Shown piece by piece: positions 18,361 through 27,775 of a stretch of 35,646 nt of DNA. The stretch is from UBA11889 sp002313255 (GTDB lineage Bacteria > Pseudomonadota > Gammaproteobacteria > Pseudomonadales > Azotimanducaceae), in contig CAJWQX010000035.1 in NCBI GenBank assembly GCA_913045265.1, positions 1 to 35,646 on the forward strand, written 5' to 3'. Made by a program: the position numbers and the translations under genes. Numbering within the stretch: position 1 is the stretch's first letter; the number at the start of each line of letters is the position of its first letter. The notes under the pieces are model-generated. The model was given only the letters and a program-made list of their open reading frames with translations, had not been told where the DNA came from and did no database searches.

Positions 18361-18698
18361 CGTGGTCGGGCTCTCACCTAAACGAACATGTTAGACCAGT
18401 TCGATACATCTGAGCTGTTAATTCATACTCCCCTGCCCACGTTGATTGCGTACGCGTGGTACCAACATCTATCGGATTAATACGTGCGAGCATCCGTCGA
18501 TGGCGGTACGCTTCACGAGCTTTCTCATCCTATTTTGATCCGTGCTGACAGATGCGGAGTTTTCCCTTTTCAGCTCCTCCCTAAAGCGATCACGTATTCA
18601 GCGTGCTGGGCGCGTATGGCATTCACTGGAAGGAAGTCTCGAGCGACAGATATCCCTCCCTAACGATGACTGCGCAAGTAGCTTGCCGCCAAAGGCTG
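18361..18698. other. Non-coding gap
   Basis: A 338-nt gap on the upstream side of the Ldh-type gene. I see no convincing ORF, RNA or repeat. It must hold the promoter of the gene ending at 17272 and the transcript end of the TPR gene ending at 18699, but no clear hairpin plus T-run is visible. Confidence 0.5.
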
Positions 18699-20321
18699 CT
18701 AGAACGTTACTTTCCTGCGATATCGCTCGAGACGCGACCGTACCTTGTTTGTGAACTTGCGATCGGCCGTGCCGAACTCCAGCGCGATTTCGCTGTAGCG
18801 CACCGCCTGATCGAAGTTTCCATCTGCAGCGAATGCGATTGCCAACAAGTCTGCGAGGACTGGATCATGCGGACTCGAAGCGTACAAACGCTCGGCGAAA
18901 GTGATTACCTGCGGTATATCGCGTACCGAATGTCGTTGAGACGTGGCAAGTAACTTAATCAACCTGGTCGCGATTTGCTTGTTGTTGGGTTCCAAATTGA
19001 AAGCCTTCCGTATCGCCGAGGACCCCTTAGCGTCTTGGCCGAGGCGGAGCCAGCCTAGGCCAATGTTGAAAACCAGTGATGCGTTGTTGGGTTGGATTCG
19101 CTCGAGCTGTTTCCAAACGTCGATAGCCTCTTGAAACTTGCCCATCGCATCGTATGTCGTGCCGAGATTAAGGTACGTTTGGGTCAACGCGGGATTCGTC
19201 GAAAGTGCGTTACGAAAATACACCACCGCCTCACTAAAGTTACGTTGGCGATAACGAAGAACGCCGAGATTAAAGTGCGCGTGGCCGTAGTTGGGATCCA
19301 GTTCGATTGCTTTAATCAGTTTTTTTCCGGCACGGTCCAACTGGTCGTCCGCCATTAATGCGAGGCTCTGATTACTCAACATTTCGACATTGTTGGGATT
19401 TATCTTGAGTCCACGCTCAAAATATTCAAGGGCTTCGGCGTACTGACCTTGACGTGCTAGAACGTTTGCCAGATTGCCATAATCGAATGCCAAGCCGGGG
19501 CGGCGTGCCAGTACCCGCCGAAACGCCGATTCTGCACCCCGGTAGTCTCCCAACTCCATCTTACGTTTTCCGCGGGCCACGAACGCACCAGCGGTTTCGG
19601 CGAAGCTATGCATTGCCTCGATGATCGGGACATCAAGAACTTTTGCGTGTGGGTACGTTCGTGCCAACCATTCCGACTCCTTTGCCGCCTCTTCGTTTCC
19701 CAGGCCCATATGGACTTGTGCAAGAAGCGTATAAATTTCGCGATCGTTTGGATCGATTTGGCGTGCGTTCTGCAAGTGTGTTTGCGCCGCTACTAAATCG
19801 TTGTCGATATACGTGATTCGGGCCAAACCGATTAGGGCGAAACTTTGAGTCTCGTTGATCGGTAAAGCGGCTTCATAAAGAACTTGCGCGTCCTCGTATT
19901 GCCCATTTCGGATGAGCGTGTCCGCATAAGTGACGGCAAGTACGTGGTCATTCGACTTTAACTTCAATGCTTCCGCGTAATAGGCAATCGCGTCTGTCCG
20001 GTTCGAATTTCTCAGCGCGGTTGCAGCCAGATAGGGCCAGCGATAATCAGTGGAGTCCTGTTTTGCCGCTTGTTGATAACAAACAATGGCGGGCTGCAGT
20101 AATCCATGAGCGTGGTACACCATGCCAAGCCGACCCCAGGCTTCTGCCGAATTGAGATTTTTTTCTAGACGGGCTCGCGTCGTATCGATGAGTTGTGCGA
20201 CCGCGGCTTCCATGTGGTTGGTTTGAATTTCAGGTATTTCAGCGCTCTGGGCCTCAAGTGGCAGAGATAATAGGAAAACGAAGCATCCAAATTGGCCAAT
20301 TGGGCCGGACCACTTGCTCAA
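18699..20321 (-). CDS. Exported TPR protein, about 12 repeats
   Basis: 540 residues, with a likely signal peptide (hydrophobic FGCFVFLLSLPLEAQSA, cleavage near residue 27). Almost the whole mature protein consists of 34-residue TPR units, for example AEAWGRLGMVYHAHGLLQP, GDYRGAESAFRRVLARRP, GQYAEALEYFERGLKINPNN, NYGHAHFNLGVLRYRQRNF and LTQTYLNLGTTYDAMGKFQ. It should act as a periplasmic or outer-membrane-facing protein-binding scaffold. Its ATG overlaps the stop of the upstream FG-GAP/ASPIC lipoprotein gene (ATGA, 20318-20321), so both are made from one message. No enzymatic motif is present. Confidence 0.9.
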   Translation of the reverse strand: MSKWSGPIGQFGCFVFLLSLPLEAQSAEIPEIQTNHMEAAVAQLIDTTRARLEKNLNSAEAWGRLGMVYHAHGLLQPAIVCYQQAAKQDSTDYRWPYLAATALRNSNRTDAIAYYAEALKLKSNDHVLAVTYADTLIRNGQYEDAQVLYEAALPINETQSFALIGLARITYIDNDLVAAQTHLQNARQIDPNDREIYTLLAQVHMGLGNEEAAKESEWLARTYPHAKVLDVPIIEAMHSFAETAGAFVARGKRKMELGDYRGAESAFRRVLARRPGLAFDYGNLANVLARQGQYAEALEYFERGLKINPNNVEMLSNQSLALMADDQLDRAGKKLIKAIELDPNYGHAHFNLGVLRYRQRNFSEAVVYFRNALSTNPALTQTYLNLGTTYDAMGKFQEAIDVWKQLERIQPNNASLVFNIGLGWLRLGQDAKGSSAIRKAFNLEPNNKQIATRLIKLLATSQRHSVRDIPQVITFAERLYASSPHDPVLADLLAIAFAADGNFDQAVRYSEIALEFGTADRKFTNKVRSRLERYRRKVTF

Positions 20322-22015
20322 TTCGCCACCTCAACCGCCGTACCTTGACCTTTCAGCAAGACGACCATTTGATTGCGCATTAACGGTGGGAATCGTTCAC
20401 GCTCACCGCGGGGCCACGTCACCACAATTTCATCCGCAGCAAGTGCGCTACCAAGTCCGAAGTGCACGACCGCATCGCGGCTTGATAAGTAACCGTCCGA
20501 GTGGATGACGGGCCGAATCTGCCATGCGTCTCCGACTTTAATGCGAACGTGCGCACCGATTGCGTCTCGATTTAAGGTCGGATCAAGTAAGCGGAGCTTT
20601 AGCCAACCTCCTTTGTCGGCTATTGCGTTTCGATACAGTCGCGCCGGCCCGTTCGAATTCATAACTAGGATATCGAGATCGCCATCTGCATCGATGTCGC
20701 CCGTTAGTAATCCCCGACTTACGTGGAGATCAGTACAAAAGGGGTTGGACACAGCACACCAATCAGCGAACTTCCCATTGCCCACATTGACCATTAGGCG
20801 ATTCGGCTCTGCATAATCATCATGGAATTGATCCAAAATTCCGGCACCTGGGTCGGGCGCGCTTCCGGGTTGTTTGCGCACTCTTCCGTTGCCAATCGCG
20901 ACGTCGAGCACCCCATCTTGATTAGCATCAAACAAGGAAACCCCAAAACCAGTCTCCGGGATGCTCGGAACACCAAGACCGGATTGGATTGTCGCATCGG
21001 TCAATACGCGGTCACCTGTACTGAGGTACAGCGTATTCGTCTCTTCGTCCAAGTGGGTTAACAGCAGGTCCAATCGTTGGTCGGCATTTACGTCGCCAAG
21101 GGCAATGCCCATGCTTGCTTCAGTGTCGCCAAAAAGATTGACCGCCACGCCGTATGCAACGGCACGCTCGTCGAATGTTCCATCGCCCTTGTTGATCCAA
21201 AGGTAATTGCGTTCACCATCGTTGGCGACAAAGAAGTCGTCTCGGTGATCCCCATTGAAGTCAAAGCAAACGACGCCGAGTGCGTTGTTGTTTTTTTTAG
21301 AAATCCCCGATTTTCTTCCGATAAACGTAAACGTGCCGTCTCCGTTGTTTCGGTAGAGTCGATCCGATTCGCCGCGAAAGGCGTTTGGCGCGCAGTAATC
21401 GATGTCACCGGTCTCGTCGGCGCACGCTTGCAGCGGTTCTTGTGTCACGTAGGTCGCAACGTAGAGGTCCAGAAATCCGTCGTCGTCGATATCGCAAAAG
21501 GTTGCTGAACTCGACCAACCGTGTCCTTGGATTCCAGCCTCTTCCGAGATATCGGAAAATGACGCGTCGCCGTTATTAAGGTAGAGCCGGTCGTTATCGA
21601 CGTTTGAAACGTAAATGTCGAGATCTCCATCGTTATCGAAGTCGCCCAACGCACTACCCATACCAAAACCCGCATCATCGAGCCCGGCGGTTTTACTGAC
21701 GTCTTGATACGAGCCATCCACATTTCGTTGGAAGAGTTTGTTTGCCGAATCGCTCTTGTTAGCCGCTCGCTTGCCGCCGTTGACGAGATAGATATCAAGA
21801 TCGCCATCGTTGTCATAGTCAAAAAGTGCACCGCCCGATCCCATAATTTCAGGTAATAGGTAACGTCCCTCGACACCGGATGTGTGTTGGAAATTTAGCC
21901 GTGTCTCCAGAGTGATGTCTTCGAATCCATGATCCGAGGGATTGCTGTCCACCTTATGGCAAGCTTCAAGAAGTAAGGACAAGCAAAGTATTAGGGAGAA
22001 AGCGTTGATTGGCAT
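20318..22015 (-). CDS. CRTAC1-like FG-GAP/ASPIC lipoprotein
   Basis: 565 residues. The leader ends in the lipobox L-L-E-A-C19, predicting lipidation at C19 and envelope anchoring. FG-GAP/VCBS calcium loops start at residue 66 (DYDNDGDLDI, DFDNDGDLDI, DIDDDGFLDL, DFNGDHRDDF, DVNADQRLDL, DANQDGVLDV, DIDADGDLDI). They end in an ASPIC/UnbV domain near residues 480-545 (NRDAIGAHVRI, HFGLGSALAADEIVVTWP). It has the same architecture as the protein at 5750-7570, but with a lipid anchor in place of a transmembrane helix. It is the first gene of a two-gene unit with the TPR protein. Function unknown. Confidence 0.92.
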   Translation of the reverse strand: MPINAFSLILCLSLLLEACHKVDSNPSDHGFEDITLETRLNFQHTSGVEGRYLLPEIMGSGGALFDYDNDGDLDIYLVNGGKRAANKSDSANKLFQRNVDGSYQDVSKTAGLDDAGFGMGSALGDFDNDGDLDIYVSNVDNDRLYLNNGDASFSDISEEAGIQGHGWSSSATFCDIDDDGFLDLYVATYVTQEPLQACADETGDIDYCAPNAFRGESDRLYRNNGDGTFTFIGRKSGISKKNNNALGVVCFDFNGDHRDDFFVANDGERNYLWINKGDGTFDERAVAYGVAVNLFGDTEASMGIALGDVNADQRLDLLLTHLDEETNTLYLSTGDRVLTDATIQSGLGVPSIPETGFGVSLFDANQDGVLDVAIGNGRVRKQPGSAPDPGAGILDQFHDDYAEPNRLMVNVGNGKFADWCAVSNPFCTDLHVSRGLLTGDIDADGDLDILVMNSNGPARLYRNAIADKGGWLKLRLLDPTLNRDAIGAHVRIKVGDAWQIRPVIHSDGYLSSRDAVVHFGLGSALAADEIVVTWPRGERERFPPLMRNQMVVLLKGQGTAVEVAN

Positions 22016-22253
22016 GGGCGCCTAATGCGATGGACTAAGTCCGTCGGATGGATGCGAACGTAATTCGACAGAATACCTTTGCACAGCAAACCTCATCGAC
22101 GATATCGTATTCTGTAGTCCAACGACCCTCCACCAGTTCTGGCCTAACCTCGTCGGAACCCAGCTCGCGCCTTCAACCTCGCCAAACAATATTTCAACGG
22201 CCTGGTCTACTTAACCCTCCGCGGACGGGTTATTCACCGTGGTACTGTATCGA

Positions 22254-22267
22254 CTATGTCGACATAG
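22254..22267. promoter_or_regulatory. 14-nt perfect palindrome overlapping a ribosome site
   Basis: CTATGTCGACATAG is a perfect palindrome. It ends at the ribosome-binding AGGAG of the MaoC-like gene starting at 22277. The placement is what one expects of an operator for a dimeric repressor, or of a translational hairpin. No cognate regulator gene is in the window. Confidence 0.35.
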
Positions 22268-22276
22268 GAGAATGGC

Positions 22277-23128
22277 ATGAGCGATGCAACCCGACCCGAA
22301 CCTAGCGTTGGGAAACAACTGCCTAATAAGCAATTCACGGTCACCAACGCGTTACTAAACGACTATTTCGACGGTCTTGATCTAGAACGATCTCGTTTCG
22401 ACACCGGCGCCACCCCTGTACCTACCATGATCGCCACGGATGCGGACAACTACTTTGGCGAGTCGGCATTCAGCCAACTACGTGGCCACCTGTGGATGCG
22501 ACAGGAATGGAGCTTCTGCAAACCGATGCAAGCGGGCGCGCACTACGAAACGGAAGCTTATATTGAGGACATCTACAAAAAGCGAAATCGTACGCTGGTC
22601 AATACGGCGATCACGATGAAAGATGCCGCCGGAGATGACGTACTGACGACAAATCATCACCAATCCTTCCTTCTGGACGAGCCGGTCGACCAAGTAGAGT
22701 TTCGTGAACCAAGCGAGAAGCAAGGCGCACGAAAATTTATCGTGCCCGAGGGAATGCCTCTTGAGAATCTTGAAAAGACGATTACGTTGGAAATGTGTGG
22801 ACAGTATTTTCACGGGAGCAAGAGCTACCACACCGATAAGCAAGCATCGCTCGAGTTAGGTTTTCAGGAAGTGGTGGTAGGTGGTCGAATGACAATGGCA
22901 TATATCGGCCATCTTCTGGAAACCAACTATGGCGAACGTTGGTTCAGTACGGGAAAGCTGGACGTAAAGTTCACTAACCCTTGTTGGCCAGATGACGTTA
23001 TATCCATTCAAGGGATTGCGATGGGTCCCATCGACGAAGATCCCTCCCGTGAAGCCGTCTTTACCTGGATCGAAAAGGAAGACGGAACCATCGTCTTAAT
23101 TGCCAACGCCAGCGTTGCGATGGCTTGA
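22277..23128 (+). CDS. MaoC-like double-hotdog acyl dehydratase/hydratase
   Basis: 283 residues; ATG preceded by ATAGGAGAATGGC. Two hotdog-like halves can be traced. The N-terminal half covers roughly residues 15-140 (LRGHLWMRQEWSFCKPMQAG, TLVNTAITMKDAAGDDV). The C-terminal half contains the hydratase-2-like segment YFHGSKSYHTDKQASLELGF followed by GGRMTMAYIGHLL, with a histidine in the expected HxxxxA position. Such proteins hydrate or dehydrate acyl-CoA thioesters, for example mesaconyl-CoA or 3-hydroxyacyl-CoA. The substrate here is unknown. The gene stands alone, divergent from the FG-GAP lipoprotein gene across a 261-nt region. Confidence 0.8.
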   Translation: MSDATRPEPSVGKQLPNKQFTVTNALLNDYFDGLDLERSRFDTGATPVPTMIATDADNYFGESAFSQLRGHLWMRQEWSFCKPMQAGAHYETEAYIEDIYKKRNRTLVNTAITMKDAAGDDVLTTNHHQSFLLDEPVDQVEFREPSEKQGARKFIVPEGMPLENLEKTITLEMCGQYFHGSKSYHTDKQASLELGFQEVVVGGRMTMAYIGHLLETNYGERWFSTGKLDVKFTNPCWPDDVISIQGIAMGPIDEDPSREAVFTWIEKEDGTIVLIANASVAMA

Positions 23129-23223
23129 CACAAGGCCTTACAGGAGTTCTCGGGTTAAGTACGGCAACGAGTCTCCCAGCTCTAAACTGGGCGCTTAGAA
23201 CTCAACCGACCGGTGGAAGATGG

Positions 23224-23256
23224 CCGCGAACGAAACACTCGCGGTTTATCTATAAG
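23224..23256 (+). terminator. Probable Rho-independent terminator after the MaoC-like gene
   Basis: A 6-bp perfect stem, CCGCGA (23224-23229) with TCGCGG (23239-23244), encloses a 9-nt loop. It is extended by two G-T wobble pairs and followed by a T-rich stretch. It lies between two convergent genes, 95 nt after the MaoC-like stop. Confidence 0.5.
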
Positions 23257-23292
23257 TTTTTTCGAGCCCCTCGATCGCCACCCAGGAACCAC

Positions 23293-24546
23293 TTAATGCG
23301 AATGATCCTCGGTGACATCGTATAGAACGCGCTCAAACTCTTGCAATACCGAAATCGTCTCATGATCGTAGAATGGAAGAATCTGAGTCGCGAGAATGAC
23401 GCAAATATCGCTCGTCCGATCAATCCAAAAGTACGAATTAAAAATCCCTCCCCAAGAGGCGCTGCCGGGCTTTCTGCCGTTCGGCGTTCCATCCGGATGA
23501 AGTAAAAAGCCCAACCCCCAGCGGCCTGACGCACCGAAAGCCATGTCGATCGGATTACTCATATTGGGCATTTGCGTATCTGAAACACCGGCATCCAGTA
23601 CGCCAATCTGATTGGTAAACATTTGATTCACCGTCGACCGACTCAGGACGCGTTGACCATCCAGTTCTCCACCGTTTAATAACGCCCTGAGCAATCGACT
23701 GTAGTCCTTAACGGTCGAGCTCAGTCCGCCGCCGCCATTGTAAAAACGCGTTGATTCATAACGGCCAGGTACCGCTTGGTCAGGTAGCTCCGTTAAGCCG
23801 GTCGGGCCGCGTCCGAATTGGGTCATGACACGATCCATTGTGACTTCCGGAATATCAAACGCCGTATCGATCATCTCGAGCGGACCAAAGACGTGCGAAC
23901 CGAAGTACCCCATCAGGTTTTCTCCACTAACCGCTTCTAGAAGCAAACCGGCCCAATCAATACCTATACCGTATTCCCAGCGTTGGCCGGGGTCGAATGC
24001 AAGCGAAGCATCGAGCGCCGGTCTACCGGCAAACAACGACTCAACCAAACCACGCTGTAACGCTTCGAACGCATTGGCATTCCAAACCTCGTAGACGTAG
24101 CCGGACGTGTGGGTCAGAAGCTCACGCGCTGTCGGAACCGACCGTGCCGGACGAAGGCGTGGCGAACCATCGTCCGCAAATCCTTCGAGAACCTGAATAG
24201 ATCGCAGTTCGGGTAGATAACGGTCAACGGGGACATCCAAATCGAGATCTCCAGCTTCCACCTGCTGCAGAACTGCGACGGTCGTCACCAGTTTGGTCAT
24301 GGACGCAATATTGAAAAGCATGTCCGGTTTCATCGGTACGCCAGCGCGTGCCTCGCCTGATGCGTGTTCGAAGCGAATTTCACTGTGATCAGCGACGAGT
24401 GCAACAACGCCTCTCAAACGGCCACTCTCGGTCGATCGGTCAAGAACGTCCCTTAATTCTTCCGTCGCAATATCGGCATGGGTGCTGTTGGATAGCCCCA
24501 TCGATCCGATCAACTTGGTCAGAAAACGCTTCACAACAGCACGCAC
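23293..24546 (-). CDS. Serine hydrolase, class C beta-lactamase / esterase family
   Basis: 417 residues from GTG 24546; the ATG at 24501 (residue 16) is an alternative, as neither has a strong ribosome site. The nucleophile motif S82-M-T-K85 is intact. LLTHTSGYVYEVW and RWEYGIGIDWAG mark the region where family members carry the Y-x-N motif; here the tyrosine is present as EYG. The closing strand reads SASWGGIFNSYFWIDR, where many members have WGGxxGTxxW, so the third motif is altered. Related enzymes are esterases, transesterases, D-peptidases or lactonases more often than true beta-lactamases. There is no clear signal peptide. The gene follows the RND pump gene by 40 nt and may be the last gene of that operon. 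Confidence 0.87.
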   Translation of the reverse strand: MRAVVKRFLTKLIGSMGLSNSTHADIATEELRDVLDRSTESGRLRGVVALVADHSEIRFEHASGEARAGVPMKPDMLFNIASMTKLVTTVAVLQQVEAGDLDLDVPVDRYLPELRSIQVLEGFADDGSPRLRPARSVPTARELLTHTSGYVYEVWNANAFEALQRGLVESLFAGRPALDASLAFDPGQRWEYGIGIDWAGLLLEAVSGENLMGYFGSHVFGPLEMIDTAFDIPEVTMDRVMTQFGRGPTGLTELPDQAVPGRYESTRFYNGGGGLSSTVKDYSRLLRALLNGGELDGQRVLSRSTVNQMFTNQIGVLDAGVSDTQMPNMSNPIDMAFGASGRWGLGFLLHPDGTPNGRKPGSASWGGIFNSYFWIDRTSDICVILATQILPFYDHETISVLQEFERVLYDVTEDHSH

Positions 24547-24586
24547 CTTATTTTCGTTAAATAACCAAACCTCTGCCGGCCAATGA

Positions 24587-27500
24587 CTACTGCGACTCCG
24601 CTTGTAAACCTGCCGCCGGGGACTTTTTTAGAAGGCTGCTAGACATGGCACGTAGTTGATGGGGCAGCGCCAGCATCGCAGGCGTCGACACCAAGGTGAG
24701 CAGGGTCGCAAAGGTGAGCCCAAACACGATGGCCTGAGCCAAGGGAACCCAAAAGCCGGACACCGAACTTCCGTAATACGCAGTGCGGTTTACAAAGTCG
24801 ATCGACCAATTACTTGCCAACGGCAACAAGCTAAGAACCGTGGTGACCGCCGTTAAGGACACGGGACGCAGGCGATGCGCACCCGTTCGAACGATAAGCG
24901 AAATGTAGTCGAGATCCGGCTCTTCACGCCGCATACGGTTGTACGTGTCGATCAGAACGATGTTGTTATTAACGACAATCCCGGCCAGCGAAATGATGCC
25001 TATTCCAGTCAAAATAGCACTAAAGGGCGTTCCCGTGACCGCAAGCCCCAGAAGGACACCCGCGGTCGACATCACCACAGCAAACAAGATGAGCGACGCC
25101 TGATAGAAACTGTTGAACTGCGTCACCAGCAACACAAACATCAGTAGCACCGACATAATCATCGCTTTAATGATGAAATCCATGGATTGATTCTGTTCTT
25201 CATTGGCTCCGCGAAAATCAATACTCACTCTGGAATCAAACGCCTGAGCATCGAGCCATGCTTGGATTTCGTCGACTTTATTATCCGCTAGCACGCCGGG
25301 CATCACGTTGGCACGGATGTATTCAACAATCTTTCCGTCGATCCGCTGAATGGTGTCCACATTCGGAACGGCAGCTCGCGTCACGAAATTCGAAATTGGA
25401 ACTCGCCCATTCTGCGTGGTGAGCGTTAGCTCATCGAGCGCCCTGAATCCCCGTTCACGGTTGGGATAACGGACACGAATATCCACCGCTTCATCTGCGC
25501 CATCGGGTCGATATTCGCCGACTTTTAGTCCATTCGTTACGAGTTGCACTGCGATACCAACGAGCGTCACATCGGCGCCATATAGCGCCGCCTGAGCTTT
25601 ATCCACAGTCAGAGTCCACTCAATACCAGGGAGCGACCGCGTATCGGCAATGTCGCGCAAGCCACTTACTTCCGCATCAAGATATTCGCGGACACGGGTG
25701 ACCACCGGTTCAAGAATTCCTCGATGATTCGATGAAAATTGAATTTGAACATCCTTACCGACGGGCGGACCCATCTCTAATTCTTGCACCTCGACGACGA
25801 TCCCAGGAATTTGAGCGGTCCGTTGACGGATACGATCAATGATTTCGGCGCCCCTGAGCTCTCGATCTCTTTGCTCATGGAATTGCAAATACAACGAGCC
25901 CACGCTGTCCTGGGCCTCGCCCCCACCCGTCCAGCCATTGCCGAATCCGGTGGTTCCAGTGTTCATGTTGACTTCCAATATGCCTGGAATATCTAAAATG
26001 GTTTGTTCAACTTCACGAACGATTTGATACACCTCGTCGGCCGCAAGATTGCCGCGTGCTCGAACGCTAATGTGGGCAAACGTCGGATCATTTTCCGTAA
26101 AGAACGTCATACCCGTGCCCCGGACGTAAAAGAGTCCGAACGAAGTGATCAATGTAAGAATCGTAATCGCCGTCGTGACCACAGCGTACCGACTGGCCAA
26201 TGTAAGCAACCGCGCGTACGCACCCGTAACACCAGCTAGCTGTGTTGGATCACCTGATTCAAGTTGTTTTAAGTCCTCAACTGCTCGTTGATTTTTCCGA
26301 CTCGCTCGTCCCACGAGCGAACCAATCGTCGGACCGAAGACCAAAGCGTAAAGCAGCGACCCCGACAAAACCGCGAACACGGTGACGGGTAGATAGCGCA
26401 TGAACTTTCCGGCGACGCCGGGCCAGAATATCAACGGTAGAAATGCAACCAAGGTGGTGGCCACGGACGCTGTCACGGGCCAAAACATGCGGTCAACGGC
26501 TAACGTATAGGCGTCCCGCCGATCAAACCCTTCCACAAGTTTTCGATCAGCGTATTCGGTGACAACGATCGCACCGTCAATGAGCATGCCAAGCCCGAGC
26601 AACATGCCGAACATGACCATGAAATTAAACGTATAGCCGAGCTGATGAATAAAGATGAGGGCAAATAGAAACGCGACCGGAATGCTAAGTCCGACAATAA
26701 TCCCGCTTCTAAATCCCATCGCCGCGACCACCACAACCATGACGAGGAAGAGTGCCGTAACGATATTGCCTTGGAGCTCGGTCACTTGCGCCTGCGCGTT
26801 TGGCGCTTGGTCGTTGGTATAGAGCATGCGTACGTTAGCCGGCAATCGGGAACGATAGGTCTCGGTTACGGCTTTAACCTGTTGGACCGTATCGATGATG
26901 GACGCATTGGTTCGTTTCAATACATCAATCGTCATCGAAGGATTCCCGTCGACATGCGCGTAACGCACGCGGTCTTTAAAGGTTCGGCGCACCGATGCGA
27001 CGTCGGCCAGCGTGATGACAGAATCGCGAGTCGATCGGACCGGTATGTTAAAAACATCGCCCGCGGACTCAATGACGCTCGGCACTTTGATAGACATCCG
27101 TCCTTCGCCCGTATCCAGTGAACCCGCCGGCACCAAACGATTGTTGCGCACGATCGTACTGATCAACTCTTCATTGGAGATTTGGTATACATCGAGCCGA
27201 GTCGGATCGATCACAATTTCTAGCAGTTCTTCTCGATGACCTTGTAGACGTCCTTCAAGCACGTCCGGAATCGCCTCAATGTCGTCACGTATTTCGCGCA
27301 CCAAGTTGTAAACAGTCCGCTCAGCCACGTCGCTGCCAATCAAACTGACCTGGATGATGGGCATATCATCGGCAACAATTTCACGGACGTACGGCTCTTC
27401 TGCCGTCGTCGGGAATTCGGGCTTGGCACGATCGACGGCCTCCCGTACATCGAGAAGCGCCTCATCTAGATCATAATCAGCGACAAATTCGACCAACACC

Positions 27501-27775
27501 GTGCCACTTCCTTCGGAGGCAAATCCAGTCACCTCGTCAATACCTTCAACTGCACGCAGCTCGGTCTCCAAAGGCATTACCAAGAGACGTTCAGCGTCCT
27601 CCGGCGAAATCCCTTCGTGATAAACGTCGACCAAGAACATCGGCACCTCGACGTGCGGTTGCGATTCGACCGGAATCGACAAGCGCGCCGATAGCCCGGC
27701 AATAATGATGACCACCATCACCAGCAGCGTCGTTCTAGAACGATTAATCGCCGCGCGGATGAGCCTGCTGGTCAT
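24587..27775 (-). CDS. RND-family efflux pump, HAE-1/AcrB-like permease
   Basis: 1062 residues, the normal length of an RND permease. The start ATG overlaps the stop of the membrane-fusion gene (27772-27775). TM1 is at residues ~16-34, followed by the periplasmic porter domain (PLETELRAVEGIDEVTG). The TM4 motif reads GMLIDGAIVVTEYADR, so only one of the two AcrB-type TM4 aspartates is present and the second is Gly. TM10 carries GIVVNNNIVLID, with Asn where AcrB has the relay Lys. Both variants occur in other RND subgroups. The pump should drive proton-coupled export of hydrophobic compounds from the periplasm. No outer-membrane TolC-type gene is nearby. Confidence 0.95.
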   Translation of the reverse strand: MTSRLIRAAINRSRTTLLVMVVIIIAGLSARLSIPVESQPHVEVPMFLVDVYHEGISPEDAERLLVMPLETELRAVEGIDEVTGFASEGSGTVLVEFVADYDLDEALLDVREAVDRAKPEFPTTAEEPYVREIVADDMPIIQVSLIGSDVAERTVYNLVREIRDDIEAIPDVLEGRLQGHREELLEIVIDPTRLDVYQISNEELISTIVRNNRLVPAGSLDTGEGRMSIKVPSVIESAGDVFNIPVRSTRDSVITLADVASVRRTFKDRVRYAHVDGNPSMTIDVLKRTNASIIDTVQQVKAVTETYRSRLPANVRMLYTNDQAPNAQAQVTELQGNIVTALFLVMVVVVAAMGFRSGIIVGLSIPVAFLFALIFIHQLGYTFNFMVMFGMLLGLGMLIDGAIVVTEYADRKLVEGFDRRDAYTLAVDRMFWPVTASVATTLVAFLPLIFWPGVAGKFMRYLPVTVFAVLSGSLLYALVFGPTIGSLVGRASRKNQRAVEDLKQLESGDPTQLAGVTGAYARLLTLASRYAVVTTAITILTLITSFGLFYVRGTGMTFFTENDPTFAHISVRARGNLAADEVYQIVREVEQTILDIPGILEVNMNTGTTGFGNGWTGGGEAQDSVGSLYLQFHEQRDRELRGAEIIDRIRQRTAQIPGIVVEVQELEMGPPVGKDVQIQFSSNHRGILEPVVTRVREYLDAEVSGLRDIADTRSLPGIEWTLTVDKAQAALYGADVTLVGIAVQLVTNGLKVGEYRPDGADEAVDIRVRYPNRERGFRALDELTLTTQNGRVPISNFVTRAAVPNVDTIQRIDGKIVEYIRANVMPGVLADNKVDEIQAWLDAQAFDSRVSIDFRGANEEQNQSMDFIIKAMIMSVLLMFVLLVTQFNSFYQASLILFAVVMSTAGVLLGLAVTGTPFSAILTGIGIISLAGIVVNNNIVLIDTYNRMRREEPDLDYISLIVRTGAHRLRPVSLTAVTTVLSLLPLASNWSIDFVNRTAYYGSSVSGFWVPLAQAIVFGLTFATLLTLVSTPAMLALPHQLRAMSSSLLKKSPAAGLQAESQ

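Noticed and set aside
18603..18953. Plus-strand 116-codon frame at the end of the TPR gene
   Set aside because: More than two thirds of it is antisense to the TPR coding region, with no recognisable domain.
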